Positions 1-11,281 of a DNA stretch of 64,000 bases are shown piece after piece. Position 1 is the stretch's first letter, and each line of letters starts with the position of its first letter. A model generated the notes under the pieces. That model worked only from the letters and a program-made list of their open reading frames with translations, did not search any database and was not told the origin of the DNA. The stretch is taken from NCBI GenBank assembly GCA_037893225.1, contig JAZGUH010000103.1:6758001-6822000 (forward strand). Direction: 5' to 3'. The stretch comes from Hippasteria phrygiana (lineage: Eukaryota > Echinodermata > Asteroidea > Valvatida > Goniasteridae). Both the position numbers and the translations under genes were made by a program.

Positions 1-1666
1 TTCTAACAGTATCAAGATTGTGCGCAAATTCGTTCAACATCAGGTCGAAAAACGCAGTCATTTGAGGCCGAAGTTGCGTGGTGGGGGGTCTTGGCTAGCC
101 ATTGTATAGCGTGTGCAGTTATGCGGGAATGCAGAAAAATCAGTTGGAAAAACGTACTCGCTTATCTCGGCCATCATTCGGCTGAACATTGGTCTGAGGA
201 GCTGAAGATTAGTCTGGATGTTGCTGAGGAGTCACGCTTTCCAACAGTATCAAGATTGTGCTCAAATTCGTTCAACATCAGGTAAAAAAACGCAGTCATT
301 TGAGGCCGAAGTTGCGTGGCGGGGGGTCTTGGCTAGGTATTGTATAGCGTGTGCAGTTATGCGGGAATGCAGAACAATCAGTTGGAAAAACGTACTCGCT
401 ATCTCGGGCCATCATTCGGCTGAACGTGGGTCTGAGGAGCTGGAGATTTGTCTGGATGTTGCTGAGGAGTCACTCTTTTTTTAACAGTATCAAGATTGTG
501 CGCAATTTCGTTCAACATCGGGTCGAAAAATGCTGTCATTTGGGGCCCAAGTTGCGTGGTGGGGGTCTCCGCTAGTCCATTGTATAGCGTGTGCAGTTAT
601 GCGGGAATGCAGAAAAATCATTTGGAAAAACTTACACGCTTATCTCGGCCATCATTTGGCTGAACGTGGGTCTGAGGAGCTGGAGATTTGTCTGGATGTT
701 GCTGAGGAGTCACTCTTTTTTTAACAGTATCAAGATTGTGCGCAATTTCGTTCAACATCAGGTCGAAAAACGCAGTAATTTGAGGCCGAAGTTGCGTGGT
801 GGGGGTCTCCGCTAGTCCATTGTATAGCGTGTGCAGTTATGCGGGAATGCAGAACAATCAGTTGGAAAAACGTACTCGCTTATCTCGGCCATCATTCGGC
901 TGAACGTGGGTCTGAGGAGCTGACGATTGGTCTGGATGTTGCTGAGGAGTCACTCTTTTCAACAGTATCAAGATTGTGCGCAATTTTGTTCAACATCAGG
1001 TCGAAAAACGCAGTCATTTGGGGCCCAAGTTGCGTGGTGGGGGTCTCGGCTAGCCATTGTATAGCGTGTGCAGTTATGCGGAATGCAGAACAATCAGTTG
1101 GAAAAAATTACTAGCTTATCTCGGCCATCATTCGGCTGAACGTTGGTCTGTGGAGCTGAAGATTAGTCTGGATGTTGCTGAGGAGTCACGCTTTTTAACA
1201 GTATCATAATTGTGCGCAATTCCGTTCAACAACAGGTCGAAAAACGCAGTCATTTGGGGCCCAAGTTGCGTGGTGGGGGTCTCGGTTAGTCCATTGTATA
1301 GCGTGTGCAGTTATGCGGAATGCAGAACAATCAGTTGGAAAAACTTACTCGCTTATCTCGGCCATCATTCGGCTGAACGTGGGTCTGAGGAGCTTACGAT
1401 TGGTCTAGATGTTGCTGAGGAGTCACTCTTTTCAACAGTATAAAGGTTGTGCGCAATTTCGTTCAAGATCAGGTCGAAAAACGCAGTCATTTGGGGCCCA
1501 AGTTGCGTGGTGGGGGTCTCGGCTAGCCATTGTATAGCGTGTGCAGTTATGCGGGAATGCAGAACAATCAGTTCGAAAAACGTACTCGCTTATCTCGGCC
1601 ATCATTCGGCTGAACGTGGGTCTGAGGAGCTGGAGATTGGTCTGGATATTGCTGAGGAGTCACTCA
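1..1666 (+). repeat. Family A 7-monomer HOR, copy 1 (1,666 bp)
   Basis: Seven monomers with GTGCAG anchors at 113, 351, 591, 831, 1068, 1305 and 1541; the next anchor, 1779, begins the following unit. The sequence from 1 reappears from 1667. Differences from copy 2 are few but clustered. This copy has gaacattgg near 186, catcatttgg near 655, and its fourth monomer carries gctgacgattgg and caattttgttc, where copy 2 has gctggggatttt and caatttcgttc. That fourth monomer instead matches the one near 5,349-5,585, so the unit looks like a mosaic. Confidence 0.92.
831..1067 (+). repeat. Reference family A monomer (237 bp)
   Basis: A typical A monomer read from GTGCAG to the base before the next GTGCAG. 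In order it contains the atgcgggaatgcag block, an A5 tract in ttggaaaaacg, the conserved cttatctcggcc block, aacgtgggtctgagg, gtctggatgttgctgag, cagtatcaagattgtg, a second A5 tract in gtcgaaaaacgc, the GGGCCC core and a G-rich stretch ending at tgtatagcgt. Because 237 is a multiple of three, open frames can pass from one A monomer into the next, which explains the longer spurious frames in this domain. Confidence 0.9.
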
Positions 1667-3332
1667 TTCTAACAGTATCAAGATTGTGCGCAAATTCGTT
1701 CAACATCAGGTCGAAAAACGCAGTCATTTGAGGCCGAAGTTGCGTGGTGGGGGGTCTTGGCTAGCCATTGTATAGCGTGTGCAGTTATGCGGGAATGCAG
1801 AAAAATCAGTTGGAAAAACGTACTCGCTTATCTCGGCCATCATTCGGCTGAACATGGGTCTGAGGAGCTGAAGATTAGTCTGGATGTTGCTGAGGAGTCA
1901 CGCTTTCCAACAGTATCAAGATTGTGCTCAAATTCGTTCAACATCAGGTAAAAAAACGCAGTCATTTGAGGCCGAAGTTGCGTGGCGGGGGGTCTTGGCT
2001 AGGTATTGTATAGCGTGTGCAGTTATGCGGGAATGCAGAACAATCAGTTGGAAAAACGTACTCGCTATCTCGGGCCATCATTCGGCTGAACGTGGGTCTG
2101 AGGAGCTGGAGATTTGTCTGGATGTTGCTGAGGAGTCACTCTTTTTTTAACAGTATCAAGATTGTGCGCAATTTCGTTCAACATCGGGTCGAAAAATGCT
2201 GTCATTTGGGGCCCAAGTTGCGTGGTGGGGGTCTCCGCTAGTCCATTGTATAGCGTGTGCAGTTATGCGGGAATGCAGAAAAATCATTTGGAAAAACTTA
2301 CACGCTTATCTCGGCCATCATTCGGCTGAACGTGGGTCTGAGGAGCTGGAGATTTGTCTGGATGTTGCTGAGGAGTCACTCTTTTTTTAACAGTATCAAG
2401 ATTGTGCGCAATTTCGTTCAACATCAGGTCGAAAAACGCAGTAATTTGAGGCCGAAGTTGCGTGGTGGGGGTCTCCGCTAGTCCATTGTATAGCGTGTGC
2501 AGTTATGCGGGAATGCAGAACAATCAGTTGGAAAAACGTACTCGCTTATCTCGGCCATCATTCGGCTGAACGTGGGTCTGAGGAGCTGGGGATTTTTCTG
2601 GATGTTGCTGAGGAGTCACTCTTTTCAACAGTATCAAGATTGTGCGCAATTTCGTTCAACATCAGGTCGAAAAACGCAGTCATTTGGGGCCCAAGTTGCG
2701 TGGTGGGGGTCTCGGCTAGCCATTGTATAGCGTTAGCAGTTATGCGGAATGCAGAACAATCAGTTGGAAAAACTTACTCGCTTATCTCGGCCATCATTCG
2801 GCTGAACGTTGGTCTGTGGAGCTGAAGATTAGTCTGGATGTTGCTGAGGAGTCACGCTTTTTAACAGTATCATAATTGTGCGCAATTCCGTTCAACAACA
2901 GGTCGAAAAACGCAGTCATTTGGGGCCCAAGTTGCGTGGTGGGGGTCTCGGTTAGTCCATTGTATAGCGTGTGCAGTTATGCGGAATGCAGAACAATCAG
3001 TTGGAAAAACTTACTCGCTTATCTCGGCCATCATTCGGCTGAACGTGGGTCTGAGGAGCTTACGATTGGTCTAGATGTTGCTGAGGAGTCACTCTTTTCA
3101 ACAGTATAAAGGTTGTGCGCAATTTCGTTCAAGATCAGGTCGAAAAACGCAGTCATTTGGGGCCCAAGTTGCGTGGTGGGGGTCTCGGCTAGCCATTGTA
3201 TAGCGTGTGCAGTTATGCGGGAATGCAGAACAATCAGTTCGAAAAACGTACTCGCTTATCTCGGCCATCATTCGGCTGAACGTGGGTCTGAGGAGCTGGA
3301 GATTGGTCTGGATATTGCTGAGGAGTCACTCA
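1667..3332 (+). repeat. Family A 7-monomer HOR, copy 2 (1,666 bp)
   Basis: Same monomer order as 1-1666, anchors at 1779 onward. It carries one private change near 2,729 (gcgttagcag instead of gcgtgtgcag) and the gctggggatttttctgg variant in its fourth monomer. Confidence 0.92.
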
Positions 3333-6179
3333 TTCTAACAGTATCAAGATTGTGCGCAAATTCGTTCAACATCAGGTCGAAAAACGCAGTCATTTGAGGC
3401 CGAAGTTGCGTGGTGGGGGGTCTTGGCTAGCCATTGTATAGCGTGTGCAGTTATGCGGGAATGCAGAAAAATCAGTTGGAAAAACGTACTCGCTTATCTC
3501 GGCCATCATTCGGCTGAACATGGGTCTGAGGAGCTGAAGATTAGTCTGGATGTTGCTGAGGAGTCACGCTTTCCAACAGTATCAAGATTGTGCTCAAATT
3601 CGTTCAACATCAGGTAAACAAACGCAGTCATTTGAGGCCGAAGTTGCGTGGCGGGGGGTCTTGGCTAGGTATTGTATAGCGTGTGCAGTTATGCGGGAAT
3701 GCAGAACAATCAGTTGGAAAAACGTACTCGCTATCTCGGGCCATCATTCGGCTGAACGTGGGTCTGAGGAGCTGGAGATTTGTCTGGATGTTGCTGAGGA
3801 GTCACTCTTTTTTTAACAGTATCAAGATTGTGCGCAATTTCGTTCAACATCGGGTCGAAAAATGCTGTCATTTGGGGCCCAAGTTGCGTGGTGGGGGTCT
3901 CCGCTAGTCCATTGTATAGCGTGTGCAGTTATGCGGGAATGCAGAAAAATCATTTGGAAAAACTTACACGCTTATCTCGGCCATCATTCGGCTGAACGTG
4001 GGTCTGAGGAGCTGACGATTGGTCTGGATGTTGCTGAGGAGTCACTCTTTTCAACAGTATCAAGATTGTGCGCAATTTCGTTCAACATCAGGTCGAAAAA
4101 CGCAGTAATTTGAGGCCTAAGTTGCGTGGTGGGGGTCTCCGCTAGTCCATTGTATAGCGTGTGCAGTTATGCGGGAATCCAGAACAATCAGTTGGAAAAA
4201 CGTACTCGCTTATCTCGGCCATCATTCGGCTGAACGTGGGTCTGAGGAGCTGGGGATTTTTCTGGATGTTGCTGAGGAGTCACTCTTTTCAACAGTATCA
4301 AGATTGTGCGCAATTTCGTTCAACATCAGGTCGAAAAACGCAGTCATTTGGGGCCCAAGTTGCGTGGTGGGGGTCTCGGCTAGCCATTGTATAGCGTGTG
4401 CAGTTATGCGGGAATGCAGAACAATCAGTTCGAAAAACGTACTCGCTTATCTCGGCCATCATTCGGCTGAACGTGGGTCTGAGGAGCTGGAGATTGGTCT
4501 GGATATTGCTGAGGAATCACTCATTCCAACAGTATCAAGATTGTGCGCAAATTCGTTCAACATCAGGTCGAAAAACGCAGTCATTTGAGGCCGAAGTTGC
4601 GTGGTGGGGGTCTCGGCTAGCCATTGTATAGCGTGTGCAGTTATGCGGGAATGCAGAACAATCAGTTCGAAAAACGTAATCGCTCATCTCGGCCATCATT
4701 CGGCTGAACGTGGGTCTGAGGAGCTGACGATTGGTCTGGATGTTGCTGAGGAGTCACTCTTTTCAACAGTATCAAGATTGTGCGCAATTTCGTTCAACAT
4801 CAGGTCGAAAAACGCAGTCATTTGAGGCCGAAGTTGCGTGGTGGGGGTCTCCGCTAGTCCATTGTATAGCGTGTGCAGTTATGCGGGAATGCAGAACAAT
4901 CAGTTGGAAAAACGTACTCGCTTATCTCGGCCATCATTCGGCTGAACGTGGGTCTGAGGAGCTGGGGATTTTTCTGGATGTTGCTGAGGAGTCACGCTTT
5001 CCAACAGTATCAAGATTGTGCGCAAATTCGTTCAACATCAGGTAAAAAAACGCAGTCATTTGAGGCCGAAGTTGCGTGTCGGGGGGTCTTGGCTAGGTAT
5101 TGTATAGCGTGTGCAGTTATGCGGGAATGCAGAACAATCAGTTGGAAAAACGTACTCGCTATCTCGGGCCATCATTCGGCTGAACGTGGGTCTGAGGAGC
5201 TGGAGATTTGTCTGGATGTTGCTGAGGAGTCACTCTTTTTTTAACAGTATCAAGATTGTGCGCAATTTCGTTCAACATCTGGTCGAAAAATGCTGTAATT
5301 TGGGGCCCAAGTTGCGTGGTGGGGGTCTCCGCTAGTCCATTGTATAGCGTGTGCAGTTATGCGGGAATGCAGAAAAATCATTTGGAAAAACTTACTCGCT
5401 TATCTCGGCCATCATTCGGCTGAACGTGGGTCTGAGGAGCTGACGATTGGTCTGGATGTTGCTGAGGAGTCACTCTTTTCAACAGTATCAAGATTGTGCG
5501 CAATTTTGTTCAACATCAGGTCGAAAAACGCAGTCATTTGGGGCCCAAGTTGCGTGGTGGCGGCTAGCCATTGTATAGCGTGTGCAGTTATGCGGAATGC
5601 AGAACAATCAGTTGGAAAAACGTACTCGCTATCTCGGCCATCATTCGGCTGAACGTTGGTCTGTGGAGCTGAAGATTAGTCTGGATGTTGCTGAGGAGTC
5701 ACGCTTTTTAACAGTATCATAATTGTGCGCAATTCCGTTCAACAACAGGTCGAAAAACGCAGTCATTTGGGGCCCAAGTTGCGTGGTGGGGGTCTCGGTT
5801 AGTCCATTGTATAGCGTGTGCAGTTATGCGGAATGCAGAACAATCAGTTGGAAAAACTTACTCGCTTATCTCGGCCATCATTCGGCTGAACGTGGGTCTG
5901 AGGAGCTTACGATTGGTCTAGATGTTGCTGAGGAGTCACTCTTTTCAACAGTATAAAGGTTGTGCGCAATTTCGTTCAAGATCAGGTCGAAAAACGCAGT
6001 CATTTGGGGCCCAAGTTGCGTGGTGGGGGTCTCGGCTAGCCATTGTATAGCGTGTGCAGTTATGCGGGAATGCAGAACAATCAGTTCGAAAAACGTACTC
6101 GCTTATCTCGGCCATCATTCGGCTGAACGTGGGTCTGAGGAGCTGGAGATTGGTCTGGATATTGCTGAGGAGTCACTCA
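3333..6179 (+). repeat. Expanded family A HOR (2,847 bp, 12 monomers), copy 1
   Basis: Positions 3333 to about 4011 follow the 7-mer closely, with one change, gtaaacaaacg near 3,616. From about 4012 (gctgacgatt) the order departs from the 7-mer and additional monomers appear, including two with cagttcgaaaaacg and one with the altered conserved block cgctcatctcgg near 4,681. From about 5,700 the sequence returns to the end of the 7-mer. A 7 bp loss in the G-run near 5,560 (gtggtggcggctag) is a useful marker. The reading as a 7-mer plus five inserted monomers is my inference. Confidence 0.82.
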
Positions 6180-7845
6180 TTCTAACAGTATCAAGATTGT
6201 GCGCAAATTCGTTCAACATCAGGTCGAAAAACGCAGTCATTTGAGGCCGAAGTTGCGTGGTGGGGGGTCTTGGCTAGCCATTGTATAGCGTGTGCAGTTA
6301 TGCGGGAATGCAGAAAAATCAGTTGGAAAAACGTACTCGCTTATCTCGGCCATCATTCGGCTGAACATGGGTCTGAGGAGCTGAAGATTAGTCTGGATGT
6401 TGCTGAGGAGTCACGCTTTCCAACAGTATCAAGATTGTGCTCAAATTCGTTCAACATCAGGTAAAAAAACGCAGTCATTTGAGGCCGAAGTTGCGTGGCG
6501 GGGGGTCTTGGCTAGGTATTGTATAGCGTGTGCAGTTATGCGGGAATGCAGAACAATCAGTTGGAAAAACGTACTCGCTATCTCGGGCCATCATTCGGCT
6601 GAACGTGGGTCTGAGGAGCTGGAGATTTGTCTGGATGTTGCTGAGGAGTCACTCTTTTTTTAACAGTATCAAGATTGTGCGCAATTTCGTTCAACATCGG
6701 GTCGAAAAATGCTGTCATTTGGGGCCCAAGTTGCGTGGTGGGGGTCTCCGCTAGTCCATTGTATAGCGTGTGCAGTTATGCGGGAATGCAGAAAAATCAT
6801 TTGGAAAAACTTACACGCTTATCTCGGCCATCATTCGGCTGAACGTGGGTCTGAGGAGCTGGAGATTTGTCTGGATGTTGCTGAGGAGTCACTCTTTTTT
6901 TAACAGTATCAAGATTGTGCGCAATTTCGTTCAACATCAGGTCGAAAAACGCAGTAATTTGAGGCCGAAGTTGCGTGGTGGGGGTCTCCGCTAGTCCATT
7001 GTATAGCGTGTGCAGTTATGCGGGAATGCAGAACAATCAGTTGGAAAAACGTACTCGCTTATCTCGGCCATCATTCGGCTGAACGTGGGTCTGAGGAGCT
7101 GGGGATTTTTCTGGATGTTGCTGAGGAGTCACTCTTTTCAACAGTATCAAGATTGTGCGCAATTTCGTTCAACATCAGGTCGAAAAACGCAGTCATTTGG
7201 GGCCCAAGTTGCGTGGTGGGGGTCTCGGCTAGCCATTGTATAGCGTGTGCAGTTATGCGGAATGCAGAACAATCAGTTGGAAAAACTTACTCGCTTATCT
7301 CGGCCATCATTCGGCTGAACGTTGGTCTGTGGAGCTGAAGATTAGTCTGGATGTTGCTGAGGAGTCACGCTTTTTAACAGTATCATAATTGTGCGCAATT
7401 CCGTTCAACAACAGGTCGAAAAACGCAGTCATTTGGGGCCCAAGTTGCGTGGTGGGGGTCTCGGTTAGTCCATTGTATAGCGTGTGCAGTTATGCGGAAT
7501 GCAGAACAATCAGTTGGAAAAACTTACTCGCTTATCTCGGCCATCATTCGGCTGAACGTGGGTCTGAGGAGCTTACGATTGGTCTAGATGTTGCTGAGGA
7601 GTCACTCTTTTCAACAGTATAAAGGTTGTGCGCAATTTCGTTCAAGATCAGGTCGAAAAACGCAGTCATTTGGGGCCCAAGTTGCGTGGTGGGGGTCTCG
7701 GCTAGCCATTGTATAGCGTGTGCAGTTATGCGGGAATGCAGAACAATCAGTTCGAAAAACGTACTCGCTTATCTCGGCCATCATTCGGCTGAACGTGGGT
7801 CTGAGGAGCTGGAGATTGGTCTGGATATTGCTGAGGAGTCACTCA
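6180..7845 (+). repeat. Family A 7-monomer HOR inside super-repeat copy 2
   Basis: Corresponds to 1667-3332 at an offset of 4,513 bp and has the same length, 1,666 bp. It lacks the private gcgttagcag change of 1667-3332 and has the usual gcgtgtgcag instead, so that change arose after the super-repeat duplicated or was converted away here. Confidence 0.9.
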
Positions 7846-10800
7846 TTCTAACAGTATCAAGATTGTGCGCAAATTCGTTCAACATCAGGTCGAAAAACGC
7901 AGTCATTTGAGGCCGAAGTTGCGTGGTGGGGGGTCTTGGCTAGCCATTGTATAGCGTGTGCAGTTATGCGGGAATGCAGAAAAATCAGTTGGAAAAACGT
8001 ACTCGCTTATCTCGGCCATCATTCGGCTGAACATGGGTCTGAGGAGCTGAAGATTAGTCTGGATGTTGCTGAGGAGTCACGCTTTCCAACAGTATCAAGA
8101 TTGTGCTCAAATTCGTTCAACATCAGGTAAACAAACGCAGTCATTTGAGGCCGAAGTTGCGTGGCGGGGGGTCTTGGCTAGGTATTGTATAGCGTGTGCA
8201 GTTATGCGGGAATGCAGAACAATCAGTTGGAAAAACGTACTCGCTATCTCGGGCCATCATTCGGCTGAACGTGGGTCTGAGGAGCTGGAGATTTGTCTGG
8301 ATGTTGCTGAGGAGTCACTCTTTTTTTAACAGTATCAAGATTGTGCGCAATTTCGTTCAACATCGGGTCGAAAAATGCTGTCATTTGGGGCCAAAGTTGC
8401 GTGGTGGGGGTCTCCGCTAGTCCATTGTATAGCGTGTGCAGTTATGCGGGAATGCAGAAAAATCATTTGGAAAAACTTACACGCTTATCTCGGCCATCAT
8501 TCGGCTGAACGTGGGTCTGAGGAGCTGACGATTGGTCTGGATGTTGCTGAGGAGTCACTCTTTTCAACAGTATCAAGATTGTGCGCAATTTCGTTCAACA
8601 TCAGGTCGAAAAACGCAGTAATTTGAGGCCGAAGTTGCGTGGTGGGGGTCTCCGCTAGTCCATTGTATAGCGTGTGCAGTTATGCGGGAATGCAGAACAA
8701 TCAGTTGGAAAAACGTACTCGCTTATCTCGGCCATCATTCGGCTGAACGTGGGTCTGAGGAGCTGGGGATTTTTCTGGATGTTGCTGAGGAGTCACTCTT
8801 TTCAACAGTATCAAGATTGTGCGCAATTTCGTTCAACATCAGGTCGAAAAACGCAGTCATTTGGGGCCCAAGTTGCGTGGTGGGGGTCTCGGCTAGCCAT
8901 TGTATAGCGTGTGCAGTTATGCGGGAATGCAGAACAATCAGTTCGAAAAACGTACTCGCTTATCTCGGCCATCATTCGGCTGAACGTGGGTCTGAGGAGC
9001 TGGAGATTGGTCTGGATATTGCTGAGGAATCACTCATTCCAACAGTATCAAGATTGTGCGCAAATTCGTTCAACATCAGGTCGAAAAACGCAGTCATTTG
9101 AGGCCGAAGTTGCGTGGTGGGGGGTCTTGGCTAGCCCATTGTATAGCGTGTGCAGATATGCGGGAATGCAGACCAATCAGTTGGAAAAACGTACTCGCTT
9201 ATCTCGGCCATCATTCAACTGAACGTAGGTCTAAGGAGCTGAAGATTGGTCTGGATGTTGCTGAGGAGTCACTCTTTTCAACAGTATCAAGATTGTGCGC
9301 AATTTCGTTCAACATCAGGTCCAAAAACGCAGTCATTTGGGGCCCAAGTTGCGTGGTGGGGGTCTCGGCTAGCCATTGTATAGCGTGTGCAGTTATGCGG
9401 GAATGCAGAACAATCAGTTCGAAAAACGTAATCGCTCATCTCGGCCATCATTCGGCTGAACGTGGGTCTGAGGAGCTGACGATTGGTCTGGATGTTGCTG
9501 AGGAGTCACTCTTTTCAACAGTATCAAGATTGTGCGCAATTTCGTTCAACATCAGGTCGAAAAACGCAGTCATTTGAGGCCGAAGTTGCGTGGTGGGGGT
9601 CTCCGCTAGTCCATTGTATAGCGTGTGCAGTTATGCGGGAATGCAGAACAATCAGTTGGAAAAACGTACTCGCTTATCTCGGCCATCATTCGGCTGAACG
9701 TGGGTCTGAGGAGCTGGGGATTTTTCTGGATGTTGCTGAGGAGTCACGCTTTCCAACAGTATCAAGATTGTGCGCAAATTCGTTCAACATCAGGTAAAAA
9801 AACGCAGTCATTTGAGGCCGAAGTTGCGTGGCGGGGGGTCTTGGCTAGGTATTGTATAGCGTGTGCAGTTATGCGGGAATGCAGAACAATCAGTTGGAAA
9901 AACGTACTCGCTATCTCGGGCCATCATTCGGCTGAACGTGGGTCTGAGGAGCTGGAGATTTGTCTGGATGTTGCTGAGGAGTCACTCTTTTTTTAACAGT
10001 ATCAAGATTGTGCGCAATTTCGTTCAACATCTGGTCGAAAAATGCTGTAATTTGGGGCCCAAGTTGCGTGGTGGGGGTCTCCGCTAGTCCATTGTATAGC
10101 GTGTGCAGTTATGCGGGAATGCAGAAAAATCATTTGGAAAAACTTACTCGCTTATCTCGGCCATCATTCGGCTGAACGTGGGTCTGAGGAGCTGACGATT
10201 GGTCTGGATGTTGCTGAGGAGTCACTCTTTTCAACAGTATCAAGATTGTGCGCAATTTTGTTCAACATCAGGTCGAAAAACGCAGTCATTTGGGGCCCAA
10301 GTTGCGTGGTGGCGGCTAGCCATTGTATAGCGTGTGCAGTTATGCGGAATGCAGAACAATCAGTTGGAAAAACGTACTCGCTATCTCGGCCATCATTCGG
10401 CTGAACGTTGGTCTGTGGAGCTGAAGATTAGTCTGGATGTTGCTGAGGAGTCACGCTTTTTAACAGTATCATAATTGTGCGCAATTCCGTTCAACAACAG
10501 GTCGAAAAACGCAGTCATTTGGGGCCCAAGTTGCGTGGTGGGGGTCTCGGTTAGTCCATTGTATAGCGTGTGCAGTTATGCGGAATGCAGAACAATCAGT
10601 TGGAAAAACTTACTCGCTTATCTCGGCCATCATTCGGCTGAACGTGGGTCTGAGGAGCTTACGATTGGTCTAGATGTTGCTGAGGAGTCACTCTTTTCAA
10701 CAGTATAAAGGTTGTGCGCAATTTCGTTCAAGATCAGGTCGAAAAACGCAGTCATTTGGGGCCCAAGTTGCGTGGTGGGGGTCTCGGCTAGCCATTGTAT

Positions 10801-10931
10801 AGCGTGTGCAGTTATGCGGGAATGCAGAACAATCAGTTCGAAAAACGTACTCGCTTATCTCGGCCATCATTCGGCTGAACGTGGGTCTGAGGAGCTGGAG
10901 ATTGGTCTGGATATTGCTGAGGAGTCACTCA
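7846..10931 (+). repeat. Expanded family A HOR (3,086 bp, 13 monomers), copy 2
   Basis: Counterpart of 3333-6179 with one more monomer. A private change turns the GGGCCC core into ggggccaaag near 8,390. Apart from the extra monomer the order of subtypes is the same. Confidence 0.85.
9117..9355 (+). repeat. Extra, divergent family A monomer (239 bp) present only in super-repeat copy 2
   Basis: Copy 1 has anchors at 4398 and 4635. Copy 2 has 8911, 9150 and 9387, one more. The added monomer has several changes not seen elsewhere in the window: gtgcagatatgcg, gcagaccaatc, cattcaactgaacgtagg, gtctaaggag and aggtccaaaaac, which breaks the usual gtcgaaaaac. It was either inserted into copy 2 from elsewhere in the array or deleted from copy 1. 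The exact breakpoints are ambiguous because the flanks are homologous. Confidence 0.85.
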
Positions 10932-11281
10932 TTCTAACAGTATCAAGATTGTGCGCAAATTCGTTCAACATCAGGTCGAAAAACGCAGTCATTTTAGGCC
11001 GAAGTTGCGTGGTGGGGGGTCTTGGCTAGCCATTGTATAGCGTGTGCAGTTATGCGGGAATGCAGAAAAATCAGTTGGAAAAACGTACTCGCTTATCTCG
11101 GCCATCATTCGGCTGAACATGGGTCTGAGGAGCTGAAGATTAGTCTGGATGTTGCTGAGGAGTCACGCTTTCCAACAGTATCAAGATTGTGCTCAAATTC
11201 GTTCAACATCAGGGCGAAAAACGCAGTCATTTGAGGCCGAAGTTGCGTGGTGGGGGGTCTTGGCTAGCCATTGTATAGCGT
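10932..11281 (+). repeat. Start of another family A unit, truncated
   Basis: Begins with the same ttctaacagtatc junction as the earlier HOR units and follows them to about 11,213, with a private T in catttTaggcc near 10,995. It then has agggcgaaaaac where the other units have aggtaaaaaaac, and the 7-mer order is abandoned for the 4-mer HOR that follows. Confidence 0.8.

Larger units (their letters stand above)
1667..6179 (+). repeat. Family A super-repeat, copy 1 (4,513 bp, 19 monomers)
   Basis: The block starting at 1667 is repeated starting at 6180 with the same subtype order and diagnostic variants. It consists of one complete 1,666 bp 7-mer followed by a 2,847 bp stretch of 12 monomers that begins and ends like the 7-mer but carries five extra monomers in the middle. 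Shared rare changes support the match, for example the tgtcataattg-type variant and gtataaagg, each recurring at the 4,513 bp offset. Confidence 0.9.
6180..10931 (+). repeat. Family A super-repeat, copy 2 (4,752 bp, 20 monomers)
   Basis: Second copy of 1667-6179. The offset is 4,513 bp up to about 9,116 and 4,752 bp afterwards, because one additional 239 bp monomer lies at about 9,117-9,355. Markers kept in both copies include gtaaacaaacg (near 8,129), the altered cgctcatctcgg block (near 9,433) and the short gtggtggcggctag G-run (near 10,312). The next unit starts at 10932 with the same ttctaacagtatc sequence that begins at 1, 1667, 3333, 6180 and 7846. Confidence 0.9.

Noticed and set aside
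1439..1446. TATAAAGG, TATA-box-like, repeated at 3105, 5952, 7618 and 10704
   Set aside because: It is a one- or two-base variant of the ordinary gtatcaagattg block, copied by HOR duplication. No gene or other promoter element follows.
4415..4440. RNA polymerase III B-box (cagttcgaaaaacg in some A monomers) or tRNA-derived origin
   Set aside because: Only GTTCGA matches the B-box. The rest of the motif and a suitably placed A-box are absent, and no tRNA fold was seen.
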